DNA from: Legionellaceae bacterium UBA6148
Lineage (GTDB): Bacteria > Pseudomonadota > Gammaproteobacteria > Legionellales > Legionellaceae
Assembly (NCBI GenBank): GCA_002423125.1
Contig: DIUW01000050.1
Span: 52,163 to 116,162 of the forward strand
DNA: 64,000 nt
Direction of reading: 5' to 3'
Shown here: piece by piece, positions 27,056 to 35,652 of the stretch
How positions within the stretch are numbered: position 1 is the stretch's first letter
Layout: the number at the start of each line of letters is the position of its first letter
Program-made: the position numbers and the translations under genes
The notes under the pieces: generated by a model
The model's input: the letters and a program-made list of their open reading frames with translations, nothing else
Databases searched by the model: none
What the model was told of the DNA's origin: nothing

Positions 27056-28071
27056 TGAGAAGATTGCAGCTCAATTCCACACAATGCGAGTGCCACTCGA
27101 TCAAATTTATTCCAAATCTGGTTACTTTGTGTTGTTTTAATCATTTCATCCAACTGTTTGCACTCCTGAAGTAATTGATAGAGTGGTTCAAGAGTTAAGC
27201 GCGAGATGGCTTTCGCATACAATTGAATGCGCGACGACCATATTTTAAGTTGACTACAAGCATTATTGATGGAAAATGATTGATTTAATAAATCATGAAG
27301 CTGAATTAATAGTCGAATTTCTTGAGTTAAAATCCATAAGACTATGGTTGGTTCAGTGCGGTCAAGGCGAGACTGTTGAAGGAGACGGAGGGCTTTGAGT
27401 GCATCAGCCCCTAAGCATGCCGCAGCAAGCTCAAACAACTCAAAATGAGATTGATCGATAAGATGCTCTTTGACCAAGGATGTGTTAACAACGTCTCCTG
27501 ATGAACAGCATAGTGATAATTTATCAATAAGTTGTGCTGTAGCAAGCATGTTTCCCTGAGTGTACTCATAAATGAGATTGGGAACACTCGGTTCTGATCG
27601 CATACCCCGAGATATAAATTGCGCGCTGATCCATTGTATGAGTGCCTGGGCGGTTAATGGATAGAGTTGAATGACAACGACGTTTGGGTTGTCGACTAAC
27701 CATTGCAATGCTTTACCTGCTAGCAGTGGGGCACGTAAAATAACCATACAACGATCATTGACATCCTTGATATAATCGGTCAATGCTGTTTTGCCTGCGG
27801 CATCTATTGTTTTCTTATCATACCGCGCATCTAATAAAACATATTCGCTAAATAACGAATAATTATTCGCCTCAGCAATCAGCAATGACCAGTCTGCAGG
27901 TGAATATATATTCAAAACAGTTTGTTCGCACTCGCCGCGCTTTAGACATAATTGTTTTATTTGAACGGCCGCATCATTGAGTAAATAAGGTTCATTGCCA
28001 ATTAATACGTAAAGTGCGTGCGGTTTTTTTTGTAGTAATGAGGGAAGGGCTTGGTATTTTATCAGCATCAT
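27052..28071 (-). CDS. holA: DNA polymerase III subunit delta
   Basis: Clamp-loader subunit that opens the beta clamp. 339 residues, the expected length, with the N-terminal YVLIGNEPYLLNDAA motif and the helical C-terminal collar domain (DRTEPTIVLWILTQEIRLL). Begins immediately after lptE, as in the conserved leuS-lptE-holA order. Confidence 0.92.
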   Translation of the reverse strand: MMLIKYQALPSLLQKKPHALYVLIGNEPYLLNDAAVQIKQLCLKRGECEQTVLNIYSPADWSLLIAEANNYSLFSEYVLLDARYDKKTIDAAGKTALTDYIKDVNDRCMVILRAPLLAGKALQWLVDNPNVVVIQLYPLTAQALIQWISAQFISRGMRSEPSVPNLIYEYTQGNMLATAQLIDKLSLCCSSGDVVNTSLVKEHLIDQSHFELFELAAACLGADALKALRLLQQSRLDRTEPTIVLWILTQEIRLLIQLHDLLNQSFSINNACSQLKIWSSRIQLYAKAISRLTLEPLYQLLQECKQLDEMIKTTQSNQIWNKFDRVALALCGIELQSSQ

Positions 28072-28614
28072 CTAATTCCTGGGTAATTGCTTGCCCCTAA
28101 TTGCTTCATATGTTTCTCTTTTTACATTTTTATTGATTCGATTCATAATTTGAACAGCAGCATCACGCCTCATTTCATCTAGAAGCAGCGATTCCTCTTG
28201 GTTTGAACCTAGTATTCGGTCACTATTGATGGTTGCTTGTCGAGTCACGCTGATTGCGGATGTTGGTATAATTTCTTCGCCTTTCGCTCTGACTAATTTG
28301 AATTGTACCGTGTACGTTAATTCGTACTGGCGAGGCGTGGCGCTCGAACTGACGCTTGTGATCTGTTGCTGAAAATGGTCATGCTCGATGATAATCCAGT
28401 ACTGAGCTTCAGCGGGTTCAGCATCAACGATTAAATTGTACGACTGGAGATATTCAGCAAGGTAGGGAGCTAGATCTCGGTGGCCTTGTTCAACAATAAT
28501 TGCAACATGATTCAGCCAGCGGGGCATATCCATCATGCCCCGTAAGTGAAAGCCACAGCCTGAAAGCACCAGAGACAGTGCTAAAACAATCAGTCGCGGT
28601 AGTCTTCGTGTCAC
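28072..28614 (-). CDS. lptE: LPS-assembly lipoprotein LptE
   Basis: Outer-membrane lipoprotein that plugs LptD and helps deliver LPS to the surface. 180 residues with a lipoprotein signal peptide and lipobox LSGC (Cys20), followed by the typical GFHLRG. Start is GTG at 28614, overlapping the leuS stop as GTGA. Acylation would require Lnt, encoded just upstream of leuS. Confidence 0.93.
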   Translation of the reverse strand: MTRRLPRLIVLALSLVLSGCGFHLRGMMDMPRWLNHVAIIVEQGHRDLAPYLAEYLQSYNLIVDAEPAEAQYWIIIEHDHFQQQITSVSSSATPRQYELTYTVQFKLVRAKGEEIIPTSAISVTRQATINSDRILGSNQEESLLLDEMRRDAAVQIMNRINKNVKRETYEAIRGKQLPRN

Positions 28615-31088
28615 AAGCCAACCACAACATTGATTAATTGACGATGCGGTACAACAATTGATTTTTTGATTTCTTTACCATTAACAAATGCGTGAGCATG
28701 TTCTATTGCAAGTGCGATGAGCTTTTCATCGGATGAATCAGCATCCGTAGTGAATTGTGCACGTAATTTGCCGTTGATTTGAACCACAAATTCAACTTCA
28801 TCGGTTTTGAGCGCATTTTTATCTACTTTTGGCCATGGCGCATCAATTACAATTTTTTCAAAGCCTAACTCCTGCCATAGATGATGACAGATATGGGGGG
28901 TAATGGGGGCTAACAATCGCAACAGTATGCTCATCACTGAATGAATATAATAGCCGTCTTCTTCCGTTTTGATGTCATAAGTCGATAACTCATTCAACAA
29001 CTTCATGCAGCCCGATACAACCGTATTAAATCGCTGCCGTTCGTAATCATGATTAATTTGCGCGAGTGTTTGATGAACCATGAGCCGTGACTTTTTGAGC
29101 CGCTTTTCGCATTCTTGCCAAAGGATGTTGTGACGATCACCAAATATTGTTTCGTTGACATCTTGGAGTAATTTTTGATGTTGAAATGCATAGGCCCACA
29201 AGCGCTTTAAGAATCGATGAGCGCCTTCAACGCCTGCGTCAGACCATTCTAGTGATTGTTCTGGTGGAGCAGCAAATATCACAAATAGGCGTGCAGTATC
29301 TGCGCCGTACGTTTCTATTAGATGGCTTGGATCGACCGTATTCCCTAAAGATTTAGACATTTTATGCCCATCTTTTAAGACCATTCCCTGACTCAATAAG
29401 GATAAAAATGGTTCATTCGAGTTGACTAACCCTTCATCTCGCATGAGTTTATGAAAAAACCGCGCATAGAGTAGATGCATTACGGCGTGTTCAATCCCAC
29501 CAATATATTGGTCTACAGGTGTCCAGTATTTGGCACGATCATCGAGCATTGCATTTTGCTGCCCTTTACAGGCAAAGCGTGCATAATACCAAGATGATTC
29601 GATGAATGTGTCAAATGTATCTGTTTCACGATGTGCTTCACCGTGACACTTTGGGCATGTTGTATGTAAAAACTCGGAGCATTGTGCTAAAGGTGACCCG
29701 CTGCCAGTAATAACAATCTCTTCGGGTAACATAACGGGCAATTGATCATCGGGGACAGGTACCGGACCACAATCATCGCAAAGAATCATCGGGATAGGTG
29801 TGCCCCAATAGCGTTGACGTGATACACCCCAATCGCGAAGACGGTAATTGATTGATGGCTTGCCTAAATCACTCTCTTCCAGACACAGCGTAATGGCCTT
29901 CAATGCATCCGTTGATGATAAACCATCAAATTGGCCCGAATGAATTAAAGTACCATATTCGGTAAATGCTGACAGAGAGAGATCAATTTTTTTGTTTGCT
30001 TCAGGTTGAATAACTTCTTTGAGTGGTAGTGAGTATTTTTTAGCAAACTCCCAATCCCGTTGGTCATGCGCAGGAACCGACATAACCGCCCCTGTGCCGT
30101 ATTGCATCAATACAAAATTGGCCACCCAAATGGGTAAATCTTCGCCTGTAATAGGATGTTTAGCGGTGAATCCAGTGTCTATACCGCACTTCTCCATCGT
30201 GGCCAGCTCGGCCTCAGCCATGCGAACACCTTGGCAGCTGTCAATGAATGCTTGAACGGCTGGGTTCGTTGTTGCGGCTTGTTTTGCAAGAGGGTGATTG
30301 GGTGCAATAGCAAGGTACGTGGCGCCCATTAAGGTATCTGCACGCGTAGTGTATATTTTTAGGGGTTTAGCAAAACTTGGGACTTTAAAATAGATCATGG
30401 TGCCTTCAGAGCGCCCAATCCAGTTCCGCTGCATTTGTTTTACTTGCTCAGGCCAGCCCGTTAAGGTGTCAAGATCATTCAGTAATTCATCTGCATACGC
30501 CGTAATTTTAAGAAACCACTGAGAGATTTCTTTACGTTCTACTAATGCACCTGATCGCCAGCCGCGTCCGTCAATAACCTGCTCATTGGCAAGAACCGTT
30601 TGATCCACTGGATCCCAGTTGACGATTGCATTTTTTTTATACGCCAGGCCTTTTTCAAATAAACGAATAAAAAACCATTGTTCCCATCGATAATATTCAG
30701 GGCTACATGTTGTAATTTCACGACGCCAATCGTAAGCATTGCCGAGTTTTAAAATTTGCTCTTTCATGGCTGCAATATTTTTTTCGGTCCATTTTGCGGG
30801 AGGAATACCGTGTTTAATGGCAGCATTTTCTGCGGGTAGTCCAAATGCATCCCAACCGATTGGCTGCAATACATTTTTTCCAAGCGCTCGCTGATAACGA
30901 GAAATAACATCGCCAATAGTATAGTTACGGACATGCCCCATGTGAAGTGATCCGCTAGGGTAGGGGAACATCGACAGGCAGTAAAATTTTTCTTTATTTA
31001 GGTCTTCTACCACATTAAATGATTGTTTTTTAACCCAATATTGCTGAGCTTGCTCTTCAATTTCTTGTGGTTTGTAACTCATATCCAT
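28611..31088 (-). CDS. leuS: Leucyl-tRNA synthetase
   Basis: Class I synthetase charging tRNA-Leu. 825 residues: HIGH motif variant PYPSGSLHMGH near residue 40, an editing (CP1) domain, zinc-ribbon Cys residues (CDDCG, CPKC), and the KMSKS motif in DGHKMSKSLGN. Start ATG 31088 (or 31082); the ribosome site is weak. Heads the leuS-lptE-holA unit. Confidence 0.97.
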   Translation of the reverse strand: MDMSYKPQEIEEQAQQYWVKKQSFNVVEDLNKEKFYCLSMFPYPSGSLHMGHVRNYTIGDVISRYQRALGKNVLQPIGWDAFGLPAENAAIKHGIPPAKWTEKNIAAMKEQILKLGNAYDWRREITTCSPEYYRWEQWFFIRLFEKGLAYKKNAIVNWDPVDQTVLANEQVIDGRGWRSGALVERKEISQWFLKITAYADELLNDLDTLTGWPEQVKQMQRNWIGRSEGTMIYFKVPSFAKPLKIYTTRADTLMGATYLAIAPNHPLAKQAATTNPAVQAFIDSCQGVRMAEAELATMEKCGIDTGFTAKHPITGEDLPIWVANFVLMQYGTGAVMSVPAHDQRDWEFAKKYSLPLKEVIQPEANKKIDLSLSAFTEYGTLIHSGQFDGLSSTDALKAITLCLEESDLGKPSINYRLRDWGVSRQRYWGTPIPMILCDDCGPVPVPDDQLPVMLPEEIVITGSGSPLAQCSEFLHTTCPKCHGEAHRETDTFDTFIESSWYYARFACKGQQNAMLDDRAKYWTPVDQYIGGIEHAVMHLLYARFFHKLMRDEGLVNSNEPFLSLLSQGMVLKDGHKMSKSLGNTVDPSHLIETYGADTARLFVIFAAPPEQSLEWSDAGVEGAHRFLKRLWAYAFQHQKLLQDVNETIFGDRHNILWQECEKRLKKSRLMVHQTLAQINHDYERQRFNTVVSGCMKLLNELSTYDIKTEEDGYYIHSVMSILLRLLAPITPHICHHLWQELGFEKIVIDAPWPKVDKNALKTDEVEFVVQINGKLRAQFTTDADSSDEKLIALAIEHAHAFVNGKEIKKSIVVPHRQLINVVVGL

Positions 31089-31172
31089 AGTTTTATTTAC
31101 TAAATTTGATCGTGTTGGTAAGGATAACGCCTCTTGATGCTTCCGGCAATAGGTCAGATGAATTATTCATGA

Positions 31173-32723
31173 TTATGCCACTCGTCTAATCCACAAAGGG
31201 TTTAAACCTGGAAAAAGCCCTGAGAAAAGAATGAGCAGTGAAAATCCTAATATAAAACCGTCTCCCCAGACAACCCAAGGTGTAGCTCCCTTTGCTGGGA
31301 GAATAGAGCTTTCTAAAATGCCGGCTTTGTATGCCGGTAGCGAGTTTATAATCGTGCCATGAGTATCGATAACGGATGATAATCCATCATTGTTCGCGAC
31401 AATTTGGTAACGACCAGTTTGAATAGAGAGCACCTGAGCCATTTGTAATTGTTGGTACATAGCAAATGAATGCCCAAACCAACCGTCATCACTAATGGAT
31501 ACAATCCACTCTGCATCAGGCAGTTGCTCACGTAACAAGTTAGGATAGGCAATTTCATAGCAAATTAACGTTGCGATTGGGTGTTTATTCACGTGCACCA
31601 GGGGTTGATGTTGCTGTCCGGAAGTGATGTTGGTGATAGGAATTGCTAACCAATTAATCAATTGTTGAAAAGGTTTTGGGATAAATTCACCAAAAGGAAC
31701 TAAATGTTTTTTTTGATAAGAGCCATTCGCCATTCCAATAGCAACGAGAGAGTTGTAGTAGGTATCGCGGGAGGTTTCTTCTGGTATTCCTAGTAATACG
31801 GATGTATTCGATTCCATGCCCTTGTGATGAAGCGTATCAAGAAAATCACTCACATAGCTCTCTGGTGCTGGAATAGCGGATTCAGGCATAACAACCAATT
31901 GTTTTTCGCCCATTAATTTTTCAGTTTCTTTTTTGTAATAACCCACCAAGTCTAAAAATAAAGCTTCATCCCATTTATCTCGCATGGATAAGTTGGCTTG
32001 AATGACTCCAACCGATACAGGGGTATTTTGCTTTTGTGTCCATGAGGTACTCTTTAATATTAAAGGGGCAATAAGAATCACAACAAAAGCGAACAGCCAT
32101 GAAAATTGCTTCAGATTTTTTTCTTGAGTGATGATGGCTAAAAAGCTTGCTGCCAGGCATGTTATGAAGCCAACGCCATAAACACCCATAATAGGTAGTA
32201 GATATTTCAGCGGTGTATCCATCTGCCCAAATCCGAGCAACATCCAAGGGAAACCCGTCAATACATTTGCGCGGCAGTACTCACCGAGACACCAGATAGC
32301 ACTGAATATAAAACAACATGCAAGTTTTGATCGATTGCATGCAGTGATTTGGTAGAGGTAGGCAACAAATCCAGTAAATAGAGAGAGATAGGCAATAAAC
32401 AAAAGAGTAATGAGTCCAGAAAGGAAAAAATTCAAATGACCATATTCATGAATGCTCACAAAAACCCAAGATACACCAAACCCTAAGTATCCTAAGCCAA
32501 AGGCAAAACCAACTTTAAACGCATGAAGTCGTGCGGACTTTCCTTGAGCTAATAGCCCGCATGATAATTGATTAAAAAAGAATGCTACCCCCAGGAAGAC
32601 CAAGCCCGGTTGATGGAACGGCGCGAATCCAAAGGGAAGTAAAGCACCGCTTAATAAAGCATAAAGCCAGTAAGGATTGAAACGTTTCAATAGAGTAAAT
32701 CGAGTCATGCTTAATAGTCGCAT
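31173..32723 (-). CDS. lnt: Apolipoprotein N-acyltransferase
   Basis: Inner-membrane enzyme that adds the third acyl chain to lipoproteins before Lol export. 516 residues: N-terminal membrane helices (PFGFAPFHQPGLVFLG), a periplasmic nitrilase-like domain with Glu in VVMPESAIPAPE, Lys in QKKHLVPFGEF and Cys in TLICYEIAYP as the catalytic triad, then a last helix. It lies 84 bp upstream of leuS on the same strand. Confidence 0.94.
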   Translation of the reverse strand: MRLLSMTRFTLLKRFNPYWLYALLSGALLPFGFAPFHQPGLVFLGVAFFFNQLSCGLLAQGKSARLHAFKVGFAFGLGYLGFGVSWVFVSIHEYGHLNFFLSGLITLLFIAYLSLFTGFVAYLYQITACNRSKLACCFIFSAIWCLGEYCRANVLTGFPWMLLGFGQMDTPLKYLLPIMGVYGVGFITCLAASFLAIITQEKNLKQFSWLFAFVVILIAPLILKSTSWTQKQNTPVSVGVIQANLSMRDKWDEALFLDLVGYYKKETEKLMGEKQLVVMPESAIPAPESYVSDFLDTLHHKGMESNTSVLLGIPEETSRDTYYNSLVAIGMANGSYQKKHLVPFGEFIPKPFQQLINWLAIPITNITSGQQHQPLVHVNKHPIATLICYEIAYPNLLREQLPDAEWIVSISDDGWFGHSFAMYQQLQMAQVLSIQTGRYQIVANNDGLSSVIDTHGTIINSLPAYKAGILESSILPAKGATPWVVWGDGFILGFSLLILFSGLFPGLNPLWIRRVA

Positions 32724-33025
32724 AATATATCATTAAATTCGGCAAATAATGAACAATAAATGACTTGGAGTAAAAAAGCAACAGTCGCTACATACTCTTC
32801 AGGTAGCCCTACAGAGCACTCACTATAAATGTACACAAAAATTCGTCATTGCGAACGCAGTGAAGCAACCCAGGGTTTAAAGCACGGAACTCTGGATTGC
32901 TTCACTGCGTTCGCAAAGACGATATTTAGATGGGACATGTATGCCAGATCGCCCTGATAGTTGAGGATGATTTCCAATATATTTTGGTGTACCATCATTA
33001 GTCGTTATGAAAGGAGAAACAGGCT
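32724..33025. other. Gap between lnt and the lysine operon
   Basis: Divergent intergenic region with no coding sequence. It holds the 78-bp palindrome at 32844-32921 and the segment aggtagccctacagagca (32801-32818), whose near match lies at 59949-59967. The operon's ribosome site (aaggaga) is at 33010-33016. Confidence 0.6.
32844..32921. repeat. 78-bp palindromic element, copy 1
   Basis: 25-base arms starting cgtcattgcgaacgcagtga and ending with its reverse complement (one mismatch), around a 28-base centre. A second copy of identical length is at 59854-59931. The 17 bp beyond the right arm (atttagatgggaca) match the left flank of copy 2 in inverted orientation, so the element extends beyond the palindrome. 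Confidence 0.85.
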
Positions 33026-34114
33026 ATGTATAACGTGATGGTTGCTGGAGCAGGGAAGATAGGGAGTTTAATTGCTTGTTTATTAGCTGAGAGTGGCGAT
33101 TATAACGTTCATTTGGTGGATAAGTTATTTACGGGTGTGGATACTGCTCGCCTACTCGACAAAATGCCTGGTATTCAAACTGCAACGCTTGATGTGACCG
33201 ATTTTAAGGCAATAGGATCATACATCGTCAATAACAATATCACTGCCGCTATTTCATGCCTCCCTTATTTTCTTAATATGCATCTAGCCGAAGCAGCTAA
33301 AGCATCAAATGCCCATTATTTTGATTTAACCGAAGATACTGCAACCGCTACAGCCGTTAAATTATTATCAACAAACTCGACTACGGTATTCGTGCCGCAA
33401 TGTGGATTAGCTCCTGGATTTATTAGCATTGCAGCGAATAGTCTAATGCAAGAATTCGATGTTTGTCATCATGCAAAATTACGTGTTGGTGCACTCCCTG
33501 AGAGGACGAGTAATGGCCTAAATTATTCGCTAACTTGGTCAACTGATGGATTGATCAATGAATACGGTAATCCTTGCTATGCCATTGAAGGCGGGAAAAA
33601 TATCACAATGGCTCCACTTGAAGGTGTAGAGAAAATTCAAATCGACGGTTGTGAATATGAGGCCTTTAATACATCCGGTGGTGTTGGCAGTCTTGGACAG
33701 TTGTATTTAGGAAAAATTAAGTCATTAAACTATAAAACCATTCGATATCCCGGTCATTGTGAAAAAATGCATTTTTTGATGAATGATCTGAAGTTGAATT
33801 CTGACCGAGAGACGCTGAAACGTATTCTTGAGCGAGCGCTTCCCAAAACGTATCAAGATATGGTCATTATTTACGTAGCAGTTGAAGGCCTAAAAGACGG
33901 TGAACTGCTTGAAAAAAGTTATATTAAAAAAATCTATCCTCAAGAAATTTGTGGATTGTTATGGTCCGCTATTCAAGTCAGTACAGCGGCGGGTGTTTGT
34001 GCGGTTGTTGATAATATATTATGCCAACAACAGGGTTACCATGGCTTGATTCTTCAAGAGCAATTTCAATTATCAGATATTCTAACCAATCGATTTGGGT
34101 GTTATTACGTTTAG
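33026..34114 (+). CDS. Saccharopine dehydrogenase-family enzyme, probable lysine 6-dehydrogenase
   Basis: NAD(P)-dependent oxidoreductase of 362 residues. The N-terminal Rossmann motif is GAGKIGSLIA. CGLAPGFIS, LTWSTDGLINEYGNPC, EAFNTSGGVG and TIRYPGH are the pattern I know from saccharopine-dehydrogenase-like enzymes and bacterial lysine 6-dehydrogenases that oxidise L-lysine to 2-aminoadipate semialdehyde. The next gene, 12 bp away, is an ALDH7-type aminoadipate-semialdehyde dehydrogenase, which supports lysine catabolism. Direct lysine oxidation versus saccharopine cleavage cannot be decided from sequence. Confidence 0.82.
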   Translation: MYNVMVAGAGKIGSLIACLLAESGDYNVHLVDKLFTGVDTARLLDKMPGIQTATLDVTDFKAIGSYIVNNNITAAISCLPYFLNMHLAEAAKASNAHYFDLTEDTATATAVKLLSTNSTTVFVPQCGLAPGFISIAANSLMQEFDVCHHAKLRVGALPERTSNGLNYSLTWSTDGLINEYGNPCYAIEGGKNITMAPLEGVEKIQIDGCEYEAFNTSGGVGSLGQLYLGKIKSLNYKTIRYPGHCEKMHFLMNDLKLNSDRETLKRILERALPKTYQDMVIIYVAVEGLKDGELLEKSYIKKIYPQEICGLLWSAIQVSTAAGVCAVVDNILCQQQGYHGLILQEQFQLSDILTNRFGCYYV

Positions 34115-34126
34115 GAGCTTTTTTTC

Positions 34127-35647
34127 ATGGACATCTTAAAAAAATTAACCCTACAAGCCATCAATCCTGGAGCATTTATTGGATCCGAATGGACTAGTGG
34201 CGCTCAGGAGCAACACATGCTTTCCATCAACCCAGCCAGTAATGAAAAAATTGCGGCTGTGGCGCCTTGTTCAATGGATGATTATCAATACGTTATGGAT
34301 CGTCTTCATCGTGCATTTTTAAGTTGGAGAACAATCCCCGCTCCCAAACGAGGAGAGATTGTTCGCCAAATGGGCGATGCACTTCGATTACATAAAGATG
34401 CCCTTGGGAGCCTTGTATCGCTTGAGATGGGAAAGTCTAAGCAAGAAGGTGATGGCGAAGTTCAGGAAATGATTGATATGGCTGATTTTGCCGTAGGCCA
34501 ATCACGGATGCTGTATGGGAAAACCATGCATTCGGAACGTCCTATGCACCGTATGTATGAACAATGGCATCCTTACGGTGTTGTGGGAGTCATTTCTGCA
34601 TTTAATTTTCCTGTGGCTGTTTGGGCTTGGAATGCGTTCTTGGCTGCAGTGTGTGGTAATGTCACATTGTGGAAGCCTTCATCTAAAACACCACTTTGTG
34701 CGATTGCAGCACACCAGATTTGTAGTGAAGTGTTAAAACGCAACCAATGCCCAGATATTTTTGGGTTGATTATTCCAACATCACACGATGTGGCGGATGC
34801 CATGGTGCATGATTCACGTATTCCATTAATTTCATTTACAGGATCGACCGCGGTCGGTAAACGTGTTGCGGTGTCTGTGGCATCACGTCTAGGGCGATCC
34901 ATTCTTGAATTGGGTGGGAATAATGCAATTATTTTAGATGAGTCAGCGGATTTAAATTTAGCTATTCCAGCGATTGTATTTGGTGCAGTGGGTACGGCTG
35001 GACAGCGATGTACAAGCACTCGACGCTTATTAGTTCATCAATCGATTTATGACACCGTGGTTCAGAAACTGCAGCGAGCCTATGAACACATTACGATTGG
35101 CGATCCCCTGGATACTTCTCATTTAATGGGGCCGTTAATTGATCAGCATGCGGTTGAGTTGTTTAAAAAAGCGATTGCCCAAGTACGAACATGGGGTGGT
35201 CAGATTTGTTTTGGTGGCGAGGCTATCTCTGGCCCCGGTTGTTACGTTCAGCCGACATTGGTGACTGGATTATCGAATGACTGCCCCATTGTGCAGGAAG
35301 AAACATTCGCACCGATTTTGTATGTGATCCCCTATCAATCCATTGATGAAGCCATTTTATTACACAACAGTGTACCGCAAGGTTTATCATCCGCCTTATT
35401 TACACGTGATTTAAAAAAAGCAGAGCATTTTTTGAGTGTTATCGGTAGCGATTGCGGTATCGCAAACATCAATATTGGTACCTCCGGTGCTGAAATTGGT
35501 GGTGCATTTGGTGGGGAAAAAGAAACGGGTGGTGGTCGCGAGTCAGGATCGGATGCTTGGAAAGCGTACATGCGTCGTCAAACAAATACGATTAATTGGA
35601 GTGATGCACTTCCTTTAGCTCAAGGTATAACATTTAATTTAGGATAA
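34127..35647 (+). CDS. amaB: ALDH7-type aldehyde dehydrogenase, probable 2-aminoadipate semialdehyde dehydrogenase
   Basis: 506-residue NAD-dependent aldehyde dehydrogenase. Active-site Cys lies in GTAGQRCTSTRRL and the general-base Glu in LELGGNNAI; FNFPVAVWAWN and SFTGSTAVGKRV resemble antiquitin (ALDH7A1) and bacterial AmaB. It would oxidise 2-aminoadipate 6-semialdehyde, in equilibrium with piperideine-6-carboxylate, to 2-aminoadipate. Second gene of a four-gene operon (12 bp after the dehydrogenase, 5 bp before the FadN-like gene). Confidence 0.85.
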   Translation: MDILKKLTLQAINPGAFIGSEWTSGAQEQHMLSINPASNEKIAAVAPCSMDDYQYVMDRLHRAFLSWRTIPAPKRGEIVRQMGDALRLHKDALGSLVSLEMGKSKQEGDGEVQEMIDMADFAVGQSRMLYGKTMHSERPMHRMYEQWHPYGVVGVISAFNFPVAVWAWNAFLAAVCGNVTLWKPSSKTPLCAIAAHQICSEVLKRNQCPDIFGLIIPTSHDVADAMVHDSRIPLISFTGSTAVGKRVAVSVASRLGRSILELGGNNAIILDESADLNLAIPAIVFGAVGTAGQRCTSTRRLLVHQSIYDTVVQKLQRAYEHITIGDPLDTSHLMGPLIDQHAVELFKKAIAQVRTWGGQICFGGEAISGPGCYVQPTLVTGLSNDCPIVQEETFAPILYVIPYQSIDEAILLHNSVPQGLSSALFTRDLKKAEHFLSVIGSDCGIANINIGTSGAEIGGAFGGEKETGGGRESGSDAWKAYMRRQTNTINWSDALPLAQGITFNLG

Positions 35648-35652
35648 TCATA

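Noticed and set aside
34573..35019. 148-codon minus-strand frame inside the aldehyde dehydrogenase gene
   Set aside because: Fully within a well-supported conserved gene on the other strand; no ribosome site.
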